Shown here: in pieces, positions 1 through 12,507 of the stretch | How the letters are laid out: each line of letters opens with the position of its first letter | Numbering within the stretch: position 1 is the stretch's first letter | Assembly (NCBI GenBank): GCA_009176605.1 | Contig: SEYY01008417.1 | Location: forward strand, 7,501-27,500 | DNA: 20,000 nt | Source: Armadillidium nasatum | Taxonomy: Eukaryota; Arthropoda; Malacostraca; Isopoda; Armadillidiidae | Direction of reading: 5' to 3' | The notes under the pieces: model-generated | The model's database searches: none | What the model was told of the DNA's origin: nothing | Seen by the model: only the letters and a program-made list of their open reading frames with translations | Translations under genes and position numbers: made by a program

Positions 1-472
1 GGATAGATTCTGAAAGAGGGAAGTTATGAAATCAAAGCTTTGCCTCAGACTCTATCGAAGGCTTTCGATATGTCCAGCGCGACAGCAAAAGATTCACCGA
101 AATGCCGAAGAGCGGAGGACCAAGAGTCAGAGAGAAGGGAAAGAAGATCACCAGTAGAGCGTTTCTTACGAAAGCCATACTGGCGATCAGAGATAAGATT
201 AGAAGAATTGAGATGTTTCCAAATCTTCCTGTTAAGGATAGATTTGAAAACTTTAGAGAGAACGGAGGTCAAAGAAATAGGACGGTAGCTTGGAGGGTTG
301 AGAGGGGTCCCCCTTCTTCGGCACAGGTTGAATGAGCTCACGTTTCCAGCAAGAAGGGAAGGTTGAAGTAGAGAGACAAAGACAAAATAGTTTACCAAGG
401 CAAGGTGCAAGCTCGGAAGCACAAGTTTTGAGAACCACAGGAGGAATACCATCGGGACCATACGCCTTCTTA
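1..472 (-). pseudogene. Broken non-LTR (LINE, jockey-like) reverse transcriptase fragment
   Basis: Read on the minus strand, this encodes the N-terminal part of a LINE reverse transcriptase: KAYGPDGIPPVVLK, the PVPKKGD segment, NYRPISL-type motif (seen as SYRPISLTSV), QYGFRKKRST and the catalytic-block start ALDISKAFDRV. These blocks are diagnostic of jockey/CR1-group RTs, an enzyme that copies the element's RNA at a nicked chromosomal target. The copy is dead. The frame changes near 289, where one extra G would account for it. The tryptophan codon expected after FDRV is TGA at 45-47, and a second stop TAA lies at 24-26. The 5' side stops abruptly at the TA array beginning at 475, so the endonuclease and upstream parts are absent. 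The YxDD block would lie beyond the window edge. The clade assignment is tentative; the RT identity is firm. Confidence 0.85.
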
Positions 473-474
473 GA

Positions 475-590
<116 letters not shown>

Positions 591-947
591 TTGTAAAAAA
601 AATGATCATTGCAAATTTACTTTTAAAGTCGTATATAACAAATAAGTTCAATTTTGCAAGAATAACCGAAAACAAACACAAAGGTTTTAGTTACTAAAGC
701 AACAACATTAATGGCTAAAATAAGAGAAACTATAATAGGAAGAGTCAGAACAAAACTCAGAACAACAATGATAACAGGAGCAACGGTTGTCTGCAAAAGA
801 AATGTTTTTCGAAGAGAAGAAGAAAATCATTACAAAAAACCACTGCATCATCAACAGTAATATCGAGAATTTAATCTTTAGTAACAAGAATAAAAACACT
901 GTTATCACTAGCAGTATCATTAATAATAACTACGACAATGTGTCAAT

Positions 948-1090
948 AACATTAGCAACAACATTATAAAAACAACAACTTGAAATGTTGTCGATTTATT
1001 ACATACTCGTAAGGTTAGATAACATTAGCAACAACATTATAAAAACAACAAGAACTAGAAATGCTGTCGATTTATTACATAAGGTTAGAC
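948..1090. repeat. Imperfect tandem duplication, units of 73 and 70 bp
   Basis: Unit 1 (948-1020) and unit 2 (1021-1090) both start AACATTAGCAACAACATTAT and both end in TCGATTTATTACAT followed by AAGGTTAGA. They differ by a small insertion after AAAAACAACA in unit 2, a short extra segment before AAGGTTAGA in unit 1, and a few substitutions. This is a local direct duplication with no coding content. Confidence 0.9.
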
Positions 1091-1301
1091 TTTGAGTACC
1101 CGATAGAAAGCCTATTTACTACATTAAAGCTAATCTTGCTTTGGAGAGAGTTCGTGTAAGAGGCTTATTGAAAATCTGAAGCCGAGCTTCAGGAGAGCGA
1201 ATTGCCAAGCAGAGATTTATTAGCTTCTTGTGAACGTGTTTTTAATATTAATTTTTACCTTTTTTTTAAATATACCTTTGATCTTATTTCCAATTTGTTG
1301 T

Positions 1302-1328
1302 TGTTGTTGTGTGTATGTGTGTGTGTGA
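1302..1328. repeat. Short interrupted TG repeat
   Basis: TTG triplets pass into TG dinucleotides interrupted by one TA step. It is a minor microsatellite. Confidence 0.8.
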
Positions 1329-1443
1329 TTGTAAATGAATTAATTTCTTGTATTTACAGAAATACACAGCAGAAGATAACAGAATTGAACAACTGATAAC
1401 AGTAATTAAAATTAATTTATTTTTATGTGAACTTTGATCTTCT

Positions 1444-3075
<1,632 letters not shown>

Positions 3076-3161
3076 CCTTGATGAAGAAAATCGGAATTAT
3101 TCGATAGCATACTAAAATTCTTTTTATTTTTAAATGTAATTTTTTTTTATCTTTTCTCCCA

Positions 3162-3163
<2 letters not shown>

Positions 3164-3254
<91 letters not shown>
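3164..3254. repeat. CT dinucleotide microsatellite
   Basis: About 90 bp of uninterrupted TC/CT, a homopyrimidine mirror repeat capable of triplex (H-DNA) formation. Minus-strand frames read as Arg-Glu repeats and are not genes. Confidence 0.97.
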
Positions 3255-3257
<3 letters not shown>

Positions 3258-3838
3258 CGCTCTCTTTCCTTTTTAATTTGAATTATATCCTTCCTCGATG
3301 AGGAAAGAGCGAGGAGCTGCGATGGGAATCCCATTTGAATCAGAGGAGCTTTGATGACATACTTTGATTACCTTTTCTTTCCCTTGATTACTTCCCCTCT
3401 TATTAAAACTTTCTTTGCAAGAGGGAAAAAGGAAAAATGGGAAAAAATTATTAAAGGTGGAATGTTAATATGTAACAAAAATGAAGAATTAGCAATAAAA
3501 AATAGGAAGAATAGAAGAGTTTTTAATAAGAGAATTTCGGATATATATTATTAGGAAAAAAGGTTTAGAGAAGAGTAGAACATATTAAAATAATGGGAAA
3601 TAGAATTGGCAACGCACTGATGCGGGGCGGTGTCATACGATGCTCAAGTAATACTGCTACTACCACTACTAATAATAATAATGATATAATTGCTAAGGAA
3701 ACTGTAACATTTTTTAATTTATTAATACAATAAATGATAATTTTAAAAACTATAAAAACTATAAAAATCAAATAATGTTAATGATACCTAATATTATTAA
3801 CAAAAAAAAATAATGATTACAGTAAATACACCATCATC
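3255..3838. other. AT-rich sequence without a gene
   Basis: I see no coding region. It holds a small near-palindrome ATGGGAATCCCAT near 3320 and A-rich runs at 3420-3560. Nothing else can be supported. Confidence 0.5.
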
Positions 3839-3951
3839 AAAAATAATAATAATAATAATTATTGTTATTATTATTTAATTATTATCCTTATTATAATTGT
3901 AATAATAATAATTACTATTATTATTATTATAATTATTATTTATTATATCAT

Positions 3952-4004
<53 letters not shown>
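3839..4004. repeat. Degenerate AAT/ATT trinucleotide repeat ending in pure (AAT)n
   Basis: Interrupted AAT and ATT triplets switch strand sense several times (3839-3955), followed by a clean (AAT)n run to about 4004. The alternation between AAT and ATT creates internal inverted repeats. Confidence 0.9.
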
Positions 4005-4007
<3 letters not shown>

Positions 4008-4198
4008 GATTCTGGGACTTACTCGATGACGAAAACAGATTATGTAACAAATGTCTTTGTTTTCAATTCAGATTTTGAGGCTTTTATTCTTGCATCTGAA
4101 TTCGATTTTAATTGGATATTAAATTTGGAAATTTTAATTTGAAGAATCGTTTGAATACATTACGAATTACACTTATGTTTGAATGTCAAAAGCTTACT

Positions 4199-4202
<4 letters not shown>

Positions 4203-4274
<72 letters not shown>

Positions 4275-4377
4275 TTCTTCTTCTTTCTTCTTCTTTCTTC
4301 TTCTTCTTCTTCTTCTTCTTCTTCTTCTTCTTCTTCTTCTTCTTCTTCTTCTTCTTCTTCTTCTTCTTCTTTTCTTC

Positions 4378-4469
<92 letters not shown>

Positions 4470-4470
4470 T
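4203..4470. repeat. Compound (TTA)n-(TTC)n-(TTA)n microsatellite
   Basis: A TTA run (4203-4273) switches to a TTC run with two or three single-base slips (4274-4377), then back to TTA (4378-4470). The middle block is a homopyrimidine/homopurine GAA/TTC repeat of about 100 bp. All long frames here are homopolymer shadows (Leu, Ser, Phe, Tyr, Ile). Confidence 0.97.
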
Positions 4471-5111
4471 GTACTCTGTCACTGGAGTTTGATTCTTTAA
4501 AACAAAGTAAATAAATAAATAAAAAAAGTAAGGTAAAATTTTTTAAGGAGAAATCAAGATTGTGAAACTCTCGAAAGAATTAATTCTTCTTCAGCTTTTC
4601 TCAAGTTTTGCTTCATAGGAAAAGCAAATAGGAAAAATAATGCTCTTGAAACACTAGATCAGATTTCAAGGGAGTGAAGAAGAGAGCGGAAAATTTTCAG
4701 TTTAGTTTACAAAATAAATTTAGCTCAAAGAAGGTCAATAATAAAAGTAATGGAAGTATCGGAGGGTGGATAATTTTTAATTTTATTAAAAAAAGAAGTC
4801 GGGAAAAAGTTAGCAAGGTAGCTTAAAAAAATACATATAAATTTGTAAGTAAAAATTGAAATGATTAAATTTTAGTTTGAAGAAAAATTGAACATATTAT
4901 TTTCTTTCCTAAAAAATAATATCATTTTCTTAAATTATATTTTAAAACAATTTTTATGGCTTAATTTGAACGTAATTTATATATCTTAAGTTTTTTTAAT
5001 AAGAAAATAACTAAGGTGCATAAAAATATGAGGTTGTCTTTGTTCTTTTTCTTTTGATATTTTATTGTAACTTTTTTTTTTAGTATAAGTACTCAAAGCC
5101 CAATCCCGTCT
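4471..5111. other. AT-rich sequence without a gene
   Basis: Mostly A-rich to 4900, then T-rich to 5090, with ATAA-type repeats at 4505-4525. I find no coding or RNA feature. Confidence 0.5.
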
Positions 5112-5114
5112 TCC

Positions 5115-5201
<87 letters not shown>
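5112..5201. repeat. CT dinucleotide microsatellite with two interruptions
   Basis: A tract of about 88 bp of CT with one TTC step near 5138 and one CCT step near 5186. Confidence 0.95.
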
Positions 5202-6381
<1,180 letters not shown>

Positions 6382-6599
6382 AATTATTATATTATAGCAT
6401 GTTGTACTCTTTCCTCATTTATTATTCGAAGTTTATTTGTGCTGAAAAAGCTTTTATTTAATATGTTTGGTTCTATTTTTATTTTATTTATTTTTTTTCT
6501 TATTTTTTTTCCATTATTATAAATACAAGACAAGAAATTAAAATAAATATTATTCTTAATAACTTGGTAAAATAAAATTCAGCAAAAATAGATTTCTTT

Positions 6600-6770
6600 A
6601 ACAGTAGCTTCAAACGGTAGAGTGATTGACTCACGTGCTCGAGGTCGCCGGTTCGATTTCACTTGGGATCCTAGGTATATACTACCTAGAAAAGTTCCTC
6701 TCCTAGAATAGGGCAATGCCTTGAGATGTGAACTTTTCAAAATAAAAAAAATAAAAAATTTTATTTTTTT
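6600..6770 (+). mobile_element. tRNA-derived SINE-like unit
   Basis: The unit has an RNA polymerase III internal promoter layout. A box A-like TAGCTTCAAACGG (6605-6617) resembles the tRNA D-arm TAGCTCAGTCGGTAGAG with one extra base. A box B GGTTCGATTTC (6650-6660) differs from GGTTCGANTCC by one base. The 45-bp spacing is normal for tRNA genes. The acceptor, anticodon and T stems do not pair properly, so it is not a working tRNA. A tRNA-unrelated body follows, with a perfect hairpin CTAGGTA/TACCTAG (6671-6677, 6683-6689), and then an A/T-rich tail near 6740-6770, as SINEs have. The tail runs straight into a TA array. The family is unknown to me and exact ends cannot be fixed, because no target-site duplication is visible. 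Confidence 0.65.
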
Positions 6771-6773
6771 ATA

Positions 6774-6788
6774 ATATATATATATATT

Positions 6789-6885
<97 letters not shown>
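6774..6885. repeat. TA dinucleotide microsatellite
   Basis: About 110 bp of TA with a TTT interruption near 6787 and a TT break near 6812. It separates the SINE-like tail from the hairpin island. Confidence 0.96.
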
Positions 6886-6887
<2 letters not shown>

Positions 6888-6913
6888 TAGTATAGGTAGC
6901 GACTTTCGGCGGG

Positions 6914-6948
6914 TGCCAGATTCTGTCGAAAAGTAGCTAAATCTGGCA
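6914..6948. repeat. 9-bp inverted repeat (TGCCAGATT / AATCTGGCA)
   Basis: Perfect arms at 6914-6922 and 6940-6948 surround a 17-nt loop. It stands about 40 bp before the CGGAG hairpin array and may be part of the same element, but its loop lacks the CGGAG core. Confidence 0.85.
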
Positions 6949-6990
6949 ACCTGTACAATTTCACATTGTTTTGTGAGATGATTTGAAAGA

Positions 6991-7350
6991 GGAAGTCGGA
7001 GCTTCCTTGATGTTGAAGGAGGGTCGGAGCCCTCCTGATCCTTCCTGGAGGGGAGCGGAGCCCCCTCTGTTCTTTCCTGGATGGATGGAAGCCGGAGCTT
7101 CCATGTTTTGAAGGAACGGAGTTTGGCCCTCCTTGAAGAAGTGGAGGGGAGCGGAGCCCCCTCTGTTCTTTCCTGGAAGGATGGAAGTCGGAGCTTCCAT
7201 GTTTTGAAGGGGGAACGGAGTCCCCCCTCTGGTCCTGACTGCCTGATTGAATGGAAGACGGAGCTTCCTTGTTTCTGGAGGGGGAGGGAGGATCGGAGCC
7301 CCCCTCCCCATGTTCTTTCTTTGAAGGATTAGGAAAACCGGAGTTTTCCT
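6991..7350. repeat. Array of eleven short hairpins sharing a CGGAG loop core
   Basis: Eleven occurrences of CGGAG, each flanked by complementary arms, lie 25-45 bp apart in a GC-rich island. Arm pairs include GGAAG/CTTCC (6991-7006, 7253-7268), AGGAGGG/CCCTCCT (7017-7036), GAGGGG/CCCCTC (7048-7067, 7144-7163), ATGGAAG/CTTCCAT (7085-7104, 7181-7200), GGGGGA/TCCCCC (7209-7226), GGGGAGGG/CCCTCCCC (7281-7309) and AGGAAAA/TTTTCCT (7331-7350). The hairpin at 7111-7134 keeps only AAGG/CCTT because its left arm appears deleted. Arms differ from hairpin to hairpin but stay complementary within each one, while the core is constant. Spacers are partly conserved (CTGTTCTTTCCTGGA, CATGTTTTGAAGG). I do not recognise the family. 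The pattern suggests a structured, amplified palindromic element. Confidence 0.9.
7047..7226. repeat. Higher-order tandem repeat with about 96-bp period inside the hairpin array
   Basis: The segment from 7047 recurs from 7143 in nearly identical form: GAGGGG hairpin, spacer TGTTCTTTCCTGGA, ATGGAAG hairpin, spacer ATGTTTTGAAGG, then a hairpin with AACGGAGT. The third hairpin differs between units (TTTGGCCC arm versus TCCCCC arm), so the unit was duplicated and one arm later changed. Confidence 0.85.
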
Positions 7351-7645
7351 TTGATTTTCTCGACCTAACCTGTTCTTTCTTTTGTGAGACTTTTTTTTTT
7401 GACGTGTAAGTACGTCCCTCCCGATTTTGAATGCCGGGATTGCACTATAATTGTTAAGACAAGAGTATCTCGATATTAAGAGATTTTGCCCAAACTATAG
7501 TTTAAATATCTTTGTTGATTTTTTTTCATATGCAAATCATATTAAAGTTGACAGACACAGATTTAATATTTTATCTTGCGTCTCAAGTAACATACTCCAG
7601 ATGAAATGTTATAATTATATTTTAACCCTGATGAATATTATATGA
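7351..7645. other. Unassigned sequence between the hairpin array and a TA array
   Basis: It begins with another copy of the TGTTCTTTCTTT spacer word (7371) and has a small inverted repeat GACGT/ACGTC (7401-7416). The rest is AT-rich with a short open frame (7451-7645) that shows no domain. Confidence 0.5.
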
Positions 7646-7664
7646 ATATATATATTTATATATA

Positions 7665-7749
<85 letters not shown>
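7646..7749. repeat. TA dinucleotide microsatellite, interrupted
   Basis: TA runs with breaks near 7655, 7671 and 7719-7724. About 100 bp in total. Confidence 0.93.
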
Positions 7750-8224
<475 letters not shown>

Positions 8225-8339
8225 GCATACAAGCAAACAAACGAAACACACACATACATATACATAAATGAAGACAATAATATAAGGGTAATAAAACAAT
8301 ATTTTTTATTTTCAATTTTATTTTACTTAAAATAAAACA

Positions 8340-8446
<107 letters not shown>

Positions 8447-8455
8447 GTAATATAT

Positions 8456-8477
8456 GTCCCTTAAATCCGAAAGGGAC
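8456..8477 (-). terminator. Hairpin after the DNA polymerase stop codon, possible transcript-end signal
   Basis: Perfect 7-bp arms GTCCCTT (8456-8462) and AAGGGAC (8471-8477) flank an 8-nt loop about 50 bp downstream of the polymerase stop on the minus strand. Hairpins behind stop codons mark transcript ends in some eukaryotic large DNA viruses such as mimivirus. That role here is only a guess; the structure itself is clear. Confidence 0.35.
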
Positions 8478-8529
8478 TGTTCAACAGGAGTTTTTTTTAC
8501 AGAAATTCTTTTGTTGGCGGTAAATTTCA

Positions 8530-9575
8530 TCACTTTTTGTCCCTGTCAAGACTGACTCCACCTAATTTTCCTGGCTGGAACACTTTTTGTGGTACATTGT
8601 AGGCTGTTCTTTCTCGGCCACTTCTGTTTAAATTAGTACCAGGAATTGAAGATTCGTTTATTCTTGAGGGTTCTTTGTGCGGTAAATCAATATCATCGTC
8701 ATCAACATATTCTATTTGCATTTTATTCATAGCTTTCACAGTGACATCAGAGTCTTTGATGTCATCGCATAATGATTCGTAATGACTGGTATCTTTCTCC
8801 GAGCACTTTCCAAGAGCTAGTTCCAGTAATTTTTCGAAATTAATAATATCTCTTGTCTCTTCATTGATGGTAAGACCTTTTGCCTTAACAATATGTTTAA
8901 GGTTACCATCTTTCGTTCGTATTTTAACAGCATATGATTTTGGGCCTGTGCATACAAAAGATTCTCCATAAGACCCCTTCCCGTAATCTGATATCTCGTC
9001 TGTCAGTTCACCTAAGAAGTTCCCTGTTTCGGGAACTTCATCATTTTCGCCTGCGACAAAAATACATGAATCTGTATCGCAATACAATGCCCTATGTTTG
9101 ACTTTATTTAAGAGTTCGTATAATTTAATGCGGGCGTAAGCAGTGGTGAACGATGCTATAGGAATGTTTGTAGCCGTTGACGAACGTTCAGACAAATTGT
9201 TTTTCGGATGTAGTTACAACATATTTTGATCCAATAGGTATCACTTGGAGAACGTCAATATCGCATTGATTGATTAATTCCCATACTTCCTTATCGCTAG
9301 TGCATATTTTATCCTCACGAACAGGTGTATTTTGAGCGAATTTACCCCATAATGAATTGAGGCACAGTTTCGCTATGAAACGCATGCCTGGGTTCTTCTT
9401 GATATTGTTTACGTCAAGTTCAACACCTTCTTTTTCTTTGAAAAGACGTACGAATTCTTTTAATTTTTTCTCAAAGTCAGGATCTTCTTCATGAATACCG
9501 TTAGGAAGTCCTGAAGCCTCCGTCTTAATTTTCAGGAAATAATTGACGTAATCTTCAAAGAGGTACACCAGATGC
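8530..9575 (-). pseudogene. Protein-primed family B DNA polymerase, C-terminal half (Polinton/Maverick type)
   Basis: The minus-strand frames carry the palm and thumb parts of a protein-primed family B polymerase (DNA_pol_B_2), the replicase of Polinton/Maverick transposons and related adintoviruses. Visible in order are LFEDYVNYFLKIKTEASG, motif B KLCLNSLWGKF (about 9340-9370), the FTTAYARIKLYELL helix, motif C YCDTDSCIFV with both metal-binding aspartates (about 9076), GELTDEI, TGPKSYAVKI and KAKGL. The frame breaks near 9190, where one indel separates EKQFV from the next segment. The exonuclease domain and motif A are missing, because homology stops at about 9570-9575, where a piggyBac transposase begins on the other strand. 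The natural C-terminus may be intact (stop at 8530-8532). No capsid, protease or integrase genes of a Polinton are in the window. The identity is firm; whether the source is transposon or virus-like cannot be told. Confidence 0.88.
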
Positions 9576-11181
9576 ATCATTTGAGGAAGAAGATGTGGCA
9601 GACCAAGTATTATCTGATGCTGATGTTTCAGAAGACGAAATACCTGCCCCTCAACTTTCATCTACATCTTCAACAACCTGGTACGAAGTAGATGGAACTC
9701 ATCGTAAGATCTTTCAAGTCAGTGAAGCCAGCAGCACACCAGGAGTAGAGACATTTCAGAAAGAAACCTTCAAGCCAATAGATGCATATAATCTGATGGT
9801 GACTGACGAAATCTATAATATAATTGTAACTGAAACTAATGCTAATGCCAGAAAAATTCTAAATACCACTATAGTCACCCGAAGTTCACGCCTTGCAAAA
9901 TGGAAAGAGACATCTGTTGCAGAAATTAAGAAATTTTGGGGAATTATAATGTATATGGGAGTAATAAAGTATCCTTCAATTTCCATGTACTGGAGCCATA
10001 GAATATTCTGCAAAAATTTATTTGTTCCACATGTAATGTCCAGAAACAGATTCCAATTAATACTCCGATTTATTCATTTTGCTGATAATGAACTGTGTCA
10101 AACAGATAGGCTCGCTAAAATACGAAATTTGTTAGAAAAATTAGAGAAAAATTATGTGCAGTCCCGAGTACCTGGAGAAGTGCTAGCAGTTGATGAATCA
10201 ATGCTGCCATGGCGTGGCCGTCTATTGTTTAGACAGTACAATCCGGGAAAGGCACATAAATACGGCATAAAAGTTTATAAATTATGTGACACACAAGGGT
10301 ATACGTACACAAGTTCAGTGTATTCAGGAAAAGCAGGAGATGGGCAACCAGAAACTCCAAACAAAGAATTTGCTCACGGTGCGAAAGTTGTACTGCATCT
10401 TTCCGATAAATATCTGAACAAAGGCAGAACGATTGCCACGGATAATTTTTATACATCCGTGTCTTTAGCAGAAGAACTACTTGATAAAAGGACACATCTC
10501 ATAGGAACATTGAGAAGAAACAGAAAAGGAAACCCGAAAGATATTATAGATAAAAAGATAAAAAAAGGAGAAATTGTCGGGAAAGAAAGCAATAACGGAA
10601 TTGTAGTTGCCAAGTGGAAAGACAAAAGAGAAGTGGTCATGTTATCTACGAATCATGACTTATCCTTTGAAAATACATGGAGAAGGAATTGGTGAAATAA
10701 AGAAATAAGAAAGCCGAAAATAATTATAGATTACAATCATGCAAAGCAGGGAATTGACATATCTGACCAAATGGCCAGCTACTTTTCTCCGCTAAGAAAA
10801 ACGATACGATGGTATCATAAAGTTGCGTTTGAGTATTTACTAAATACATTAATAGTCAATGCACTCATAATATATAAAGAATTCACAAATGAAAACACAA
10901 AAATTTCGGAAATTAGAGAAGCAATCATACACTCCATATGTGGCATTGAAAATATCTCAGACCAAGGACCATCAAATCCAAAACATGCGTTAGAAGAAAC
11001 TACAGAAAAAGATAAGCGCAACAGAAAAAAAGGAAAGCGGTGCACTCACTGTTATGAACGTCTAAAAAAAACTCTTGGCAGAAAGGAGGCAGTGAAAAAA
11101 ACAAAACAAGTTACAACTTTTTGTAGGACCTGCCCAGGAAAGCCTTCATTCTGCCTTGTTTGCTATTTTGAAGTACACTAA
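9547..11181 (+). pseudogene. piggyBac-type transposase with one in-frame stop and no N-terminus
   Basis: A DDD cut-and-paste transposase of the piggyBac/PGBD superfamily. The frame has an acidic N-terminal part, the DDE_Tnp_1_7 catalytic core with VDESMLPWRGR (first Asp, codon 10192-10194) and ATDNFYTS (second Asp, 10441-10443), and, after the stop, DYNHAKQGIDISDQ (third Asp, 10756-10758). The C-terminal cysteine-rich zinc domain is complete ([19 protein letters not shown]; stop 11179-11181). A single TGA at 10693-10695 interrupts it, and the frame is the same on both sides. The frame opens after a stop at 9544-9546 with no ATG until 9796, so the true start is lost. About 525 codons remain against roughly 590 in Trichoplusia piggyBac. 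I see neither terminal inverted repeats nor a TTAA duplication; the 3' side runs into a TA array 6 bp after the stop. The protein class is certain; activity is unlikely. Confidence 0.93.
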
Positions 11182-11184
11182 CTT

Positions 11185-11556
<372 letters not shown>

Positions 11557-11561
11557 TATTG

Positions 11562-12504
11562 TTGCCGTGCCTCTTCACTCAGTTGGCAACCAAGGGTCCT
11601 TCCAGTGGTGAGATCTAAATGCTAATAGGTTAAACAAAAGCAGAGGCAATTTATGATATATAAATGCACAAAATATTAAAATATACAAATTATTATTAAA
11701 GTTTGTCAGAATAATACCTCCAACTAACCTATTCTAATCCTAACTAGTAATAACTATAGAATATATTAAGATAATATTTACAATAAGGCCCAAGGCCACC
11801 ATAGACCATTCAAAATTATATAAATTATAGTCATTCAAAAGTACTATTTTTCCCGGTTTGCCGATACTTTGTAAATCGTCTCAAAGGCTTCCTGCCTTTG
11901 GGTTAGACTCCAATCTGATAGTTTACTTGATCACATTCACTTAAGGGTTTTAATGAACCAAGAATACTGAAGATAATATCCACTTGAGCAGTCTATCAAA
12001 GCGAATTGCAAGATGATCAGGCTGATCACACTCCGTGGTGCGGCCTCCCAGTGATACCAAAAAGGGGAAACTATGTTTGCGGCTGCAGCAATAAACAACA
12101 ACACGTCACAAGCCCCGATTGTGAACTGCTCCACGTAATGAGAAATGGCCGATGATTGACCAGCACACGAAGGTATGGCTTCCACACTATTAGTAACCAG
12201 ACTGCTCCCACGCCGATGCCTATTTTCACGGGGTTATAAAGTGTAGAACTTTATCAACGTTTACCACAATGAATAAATTTCCTAAATTTAGATATTGTCG
12301 TCGACTTCTATCGTTGTTTTAACTTCTAAGCACTTTACCAAATCCAGTATATCAACGTTTAAATTTCTTAATTGTGCTGAATATAGAATACGAGTTCACA
12401 CTTCATTTGTACAAGGTCCAAAAAAGCCATTAAAACTATTCAACACTCCTAATTTCACAGATCATTTAGTTGGTTTTTGTTTTACTTCGTACTAGCCTCT
12501 CACA
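11562..12504 (-). repeat. Candidate 3' LTR of the gypsy element
   Basis: The segment downstream of the polypurine tract starts TGTGAGAGGC on the minus strand (12504) and could end GGCAACA at 11562, giving TG...CA ends and about 940 bp. It has no long coding frame with any domain. An ATTAAA-type polyadenylation word is present on the minus strand near 11950. The 5' copy is not in the window, so the boundaries cannot be verified by comparison. Confidence 0.5.
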
Positions 12505-12507
12505 TGA

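Noticed and set aside
6601..6675. Functional tRNA gene (a Val-like CAC anticodon could be drawn)
   Set aside because: Acceptor, anticodon and T stems do not pair, and box A contains an extra base. It is better explained as a SINE head.
6961..7332. Open frames on both strands across the CGGAG island, with repeated peptides such as DGSRSFHVLK and KNRGGSAPL
   Set aside because: The openness and repetition follow from the GC-rich DNA repeat itself. Both strands are open at once, and there is no domain or plausible start.
6991..7350. CRISPR array
   Set aside because: Repeat units are palindromes with different arms, spacing is irregular, spacers are partly repeated, and the context is eukaryotic with no cas genes.
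8530..9575. Host replicative DNA polymerase
   Set aside because: The motif set (LFEDYVNYFLKIK, TGPKSYAVKI, compact thumb) fits protein-primed type B polymerases. It is fragmentary, frameshifted and surrounded by transposon remnants.
11937..12185. 82-codon minus-strand frame within the candidate LTR
   Set aside because: It has no domain, and its position inside the putative LTR favours chance.
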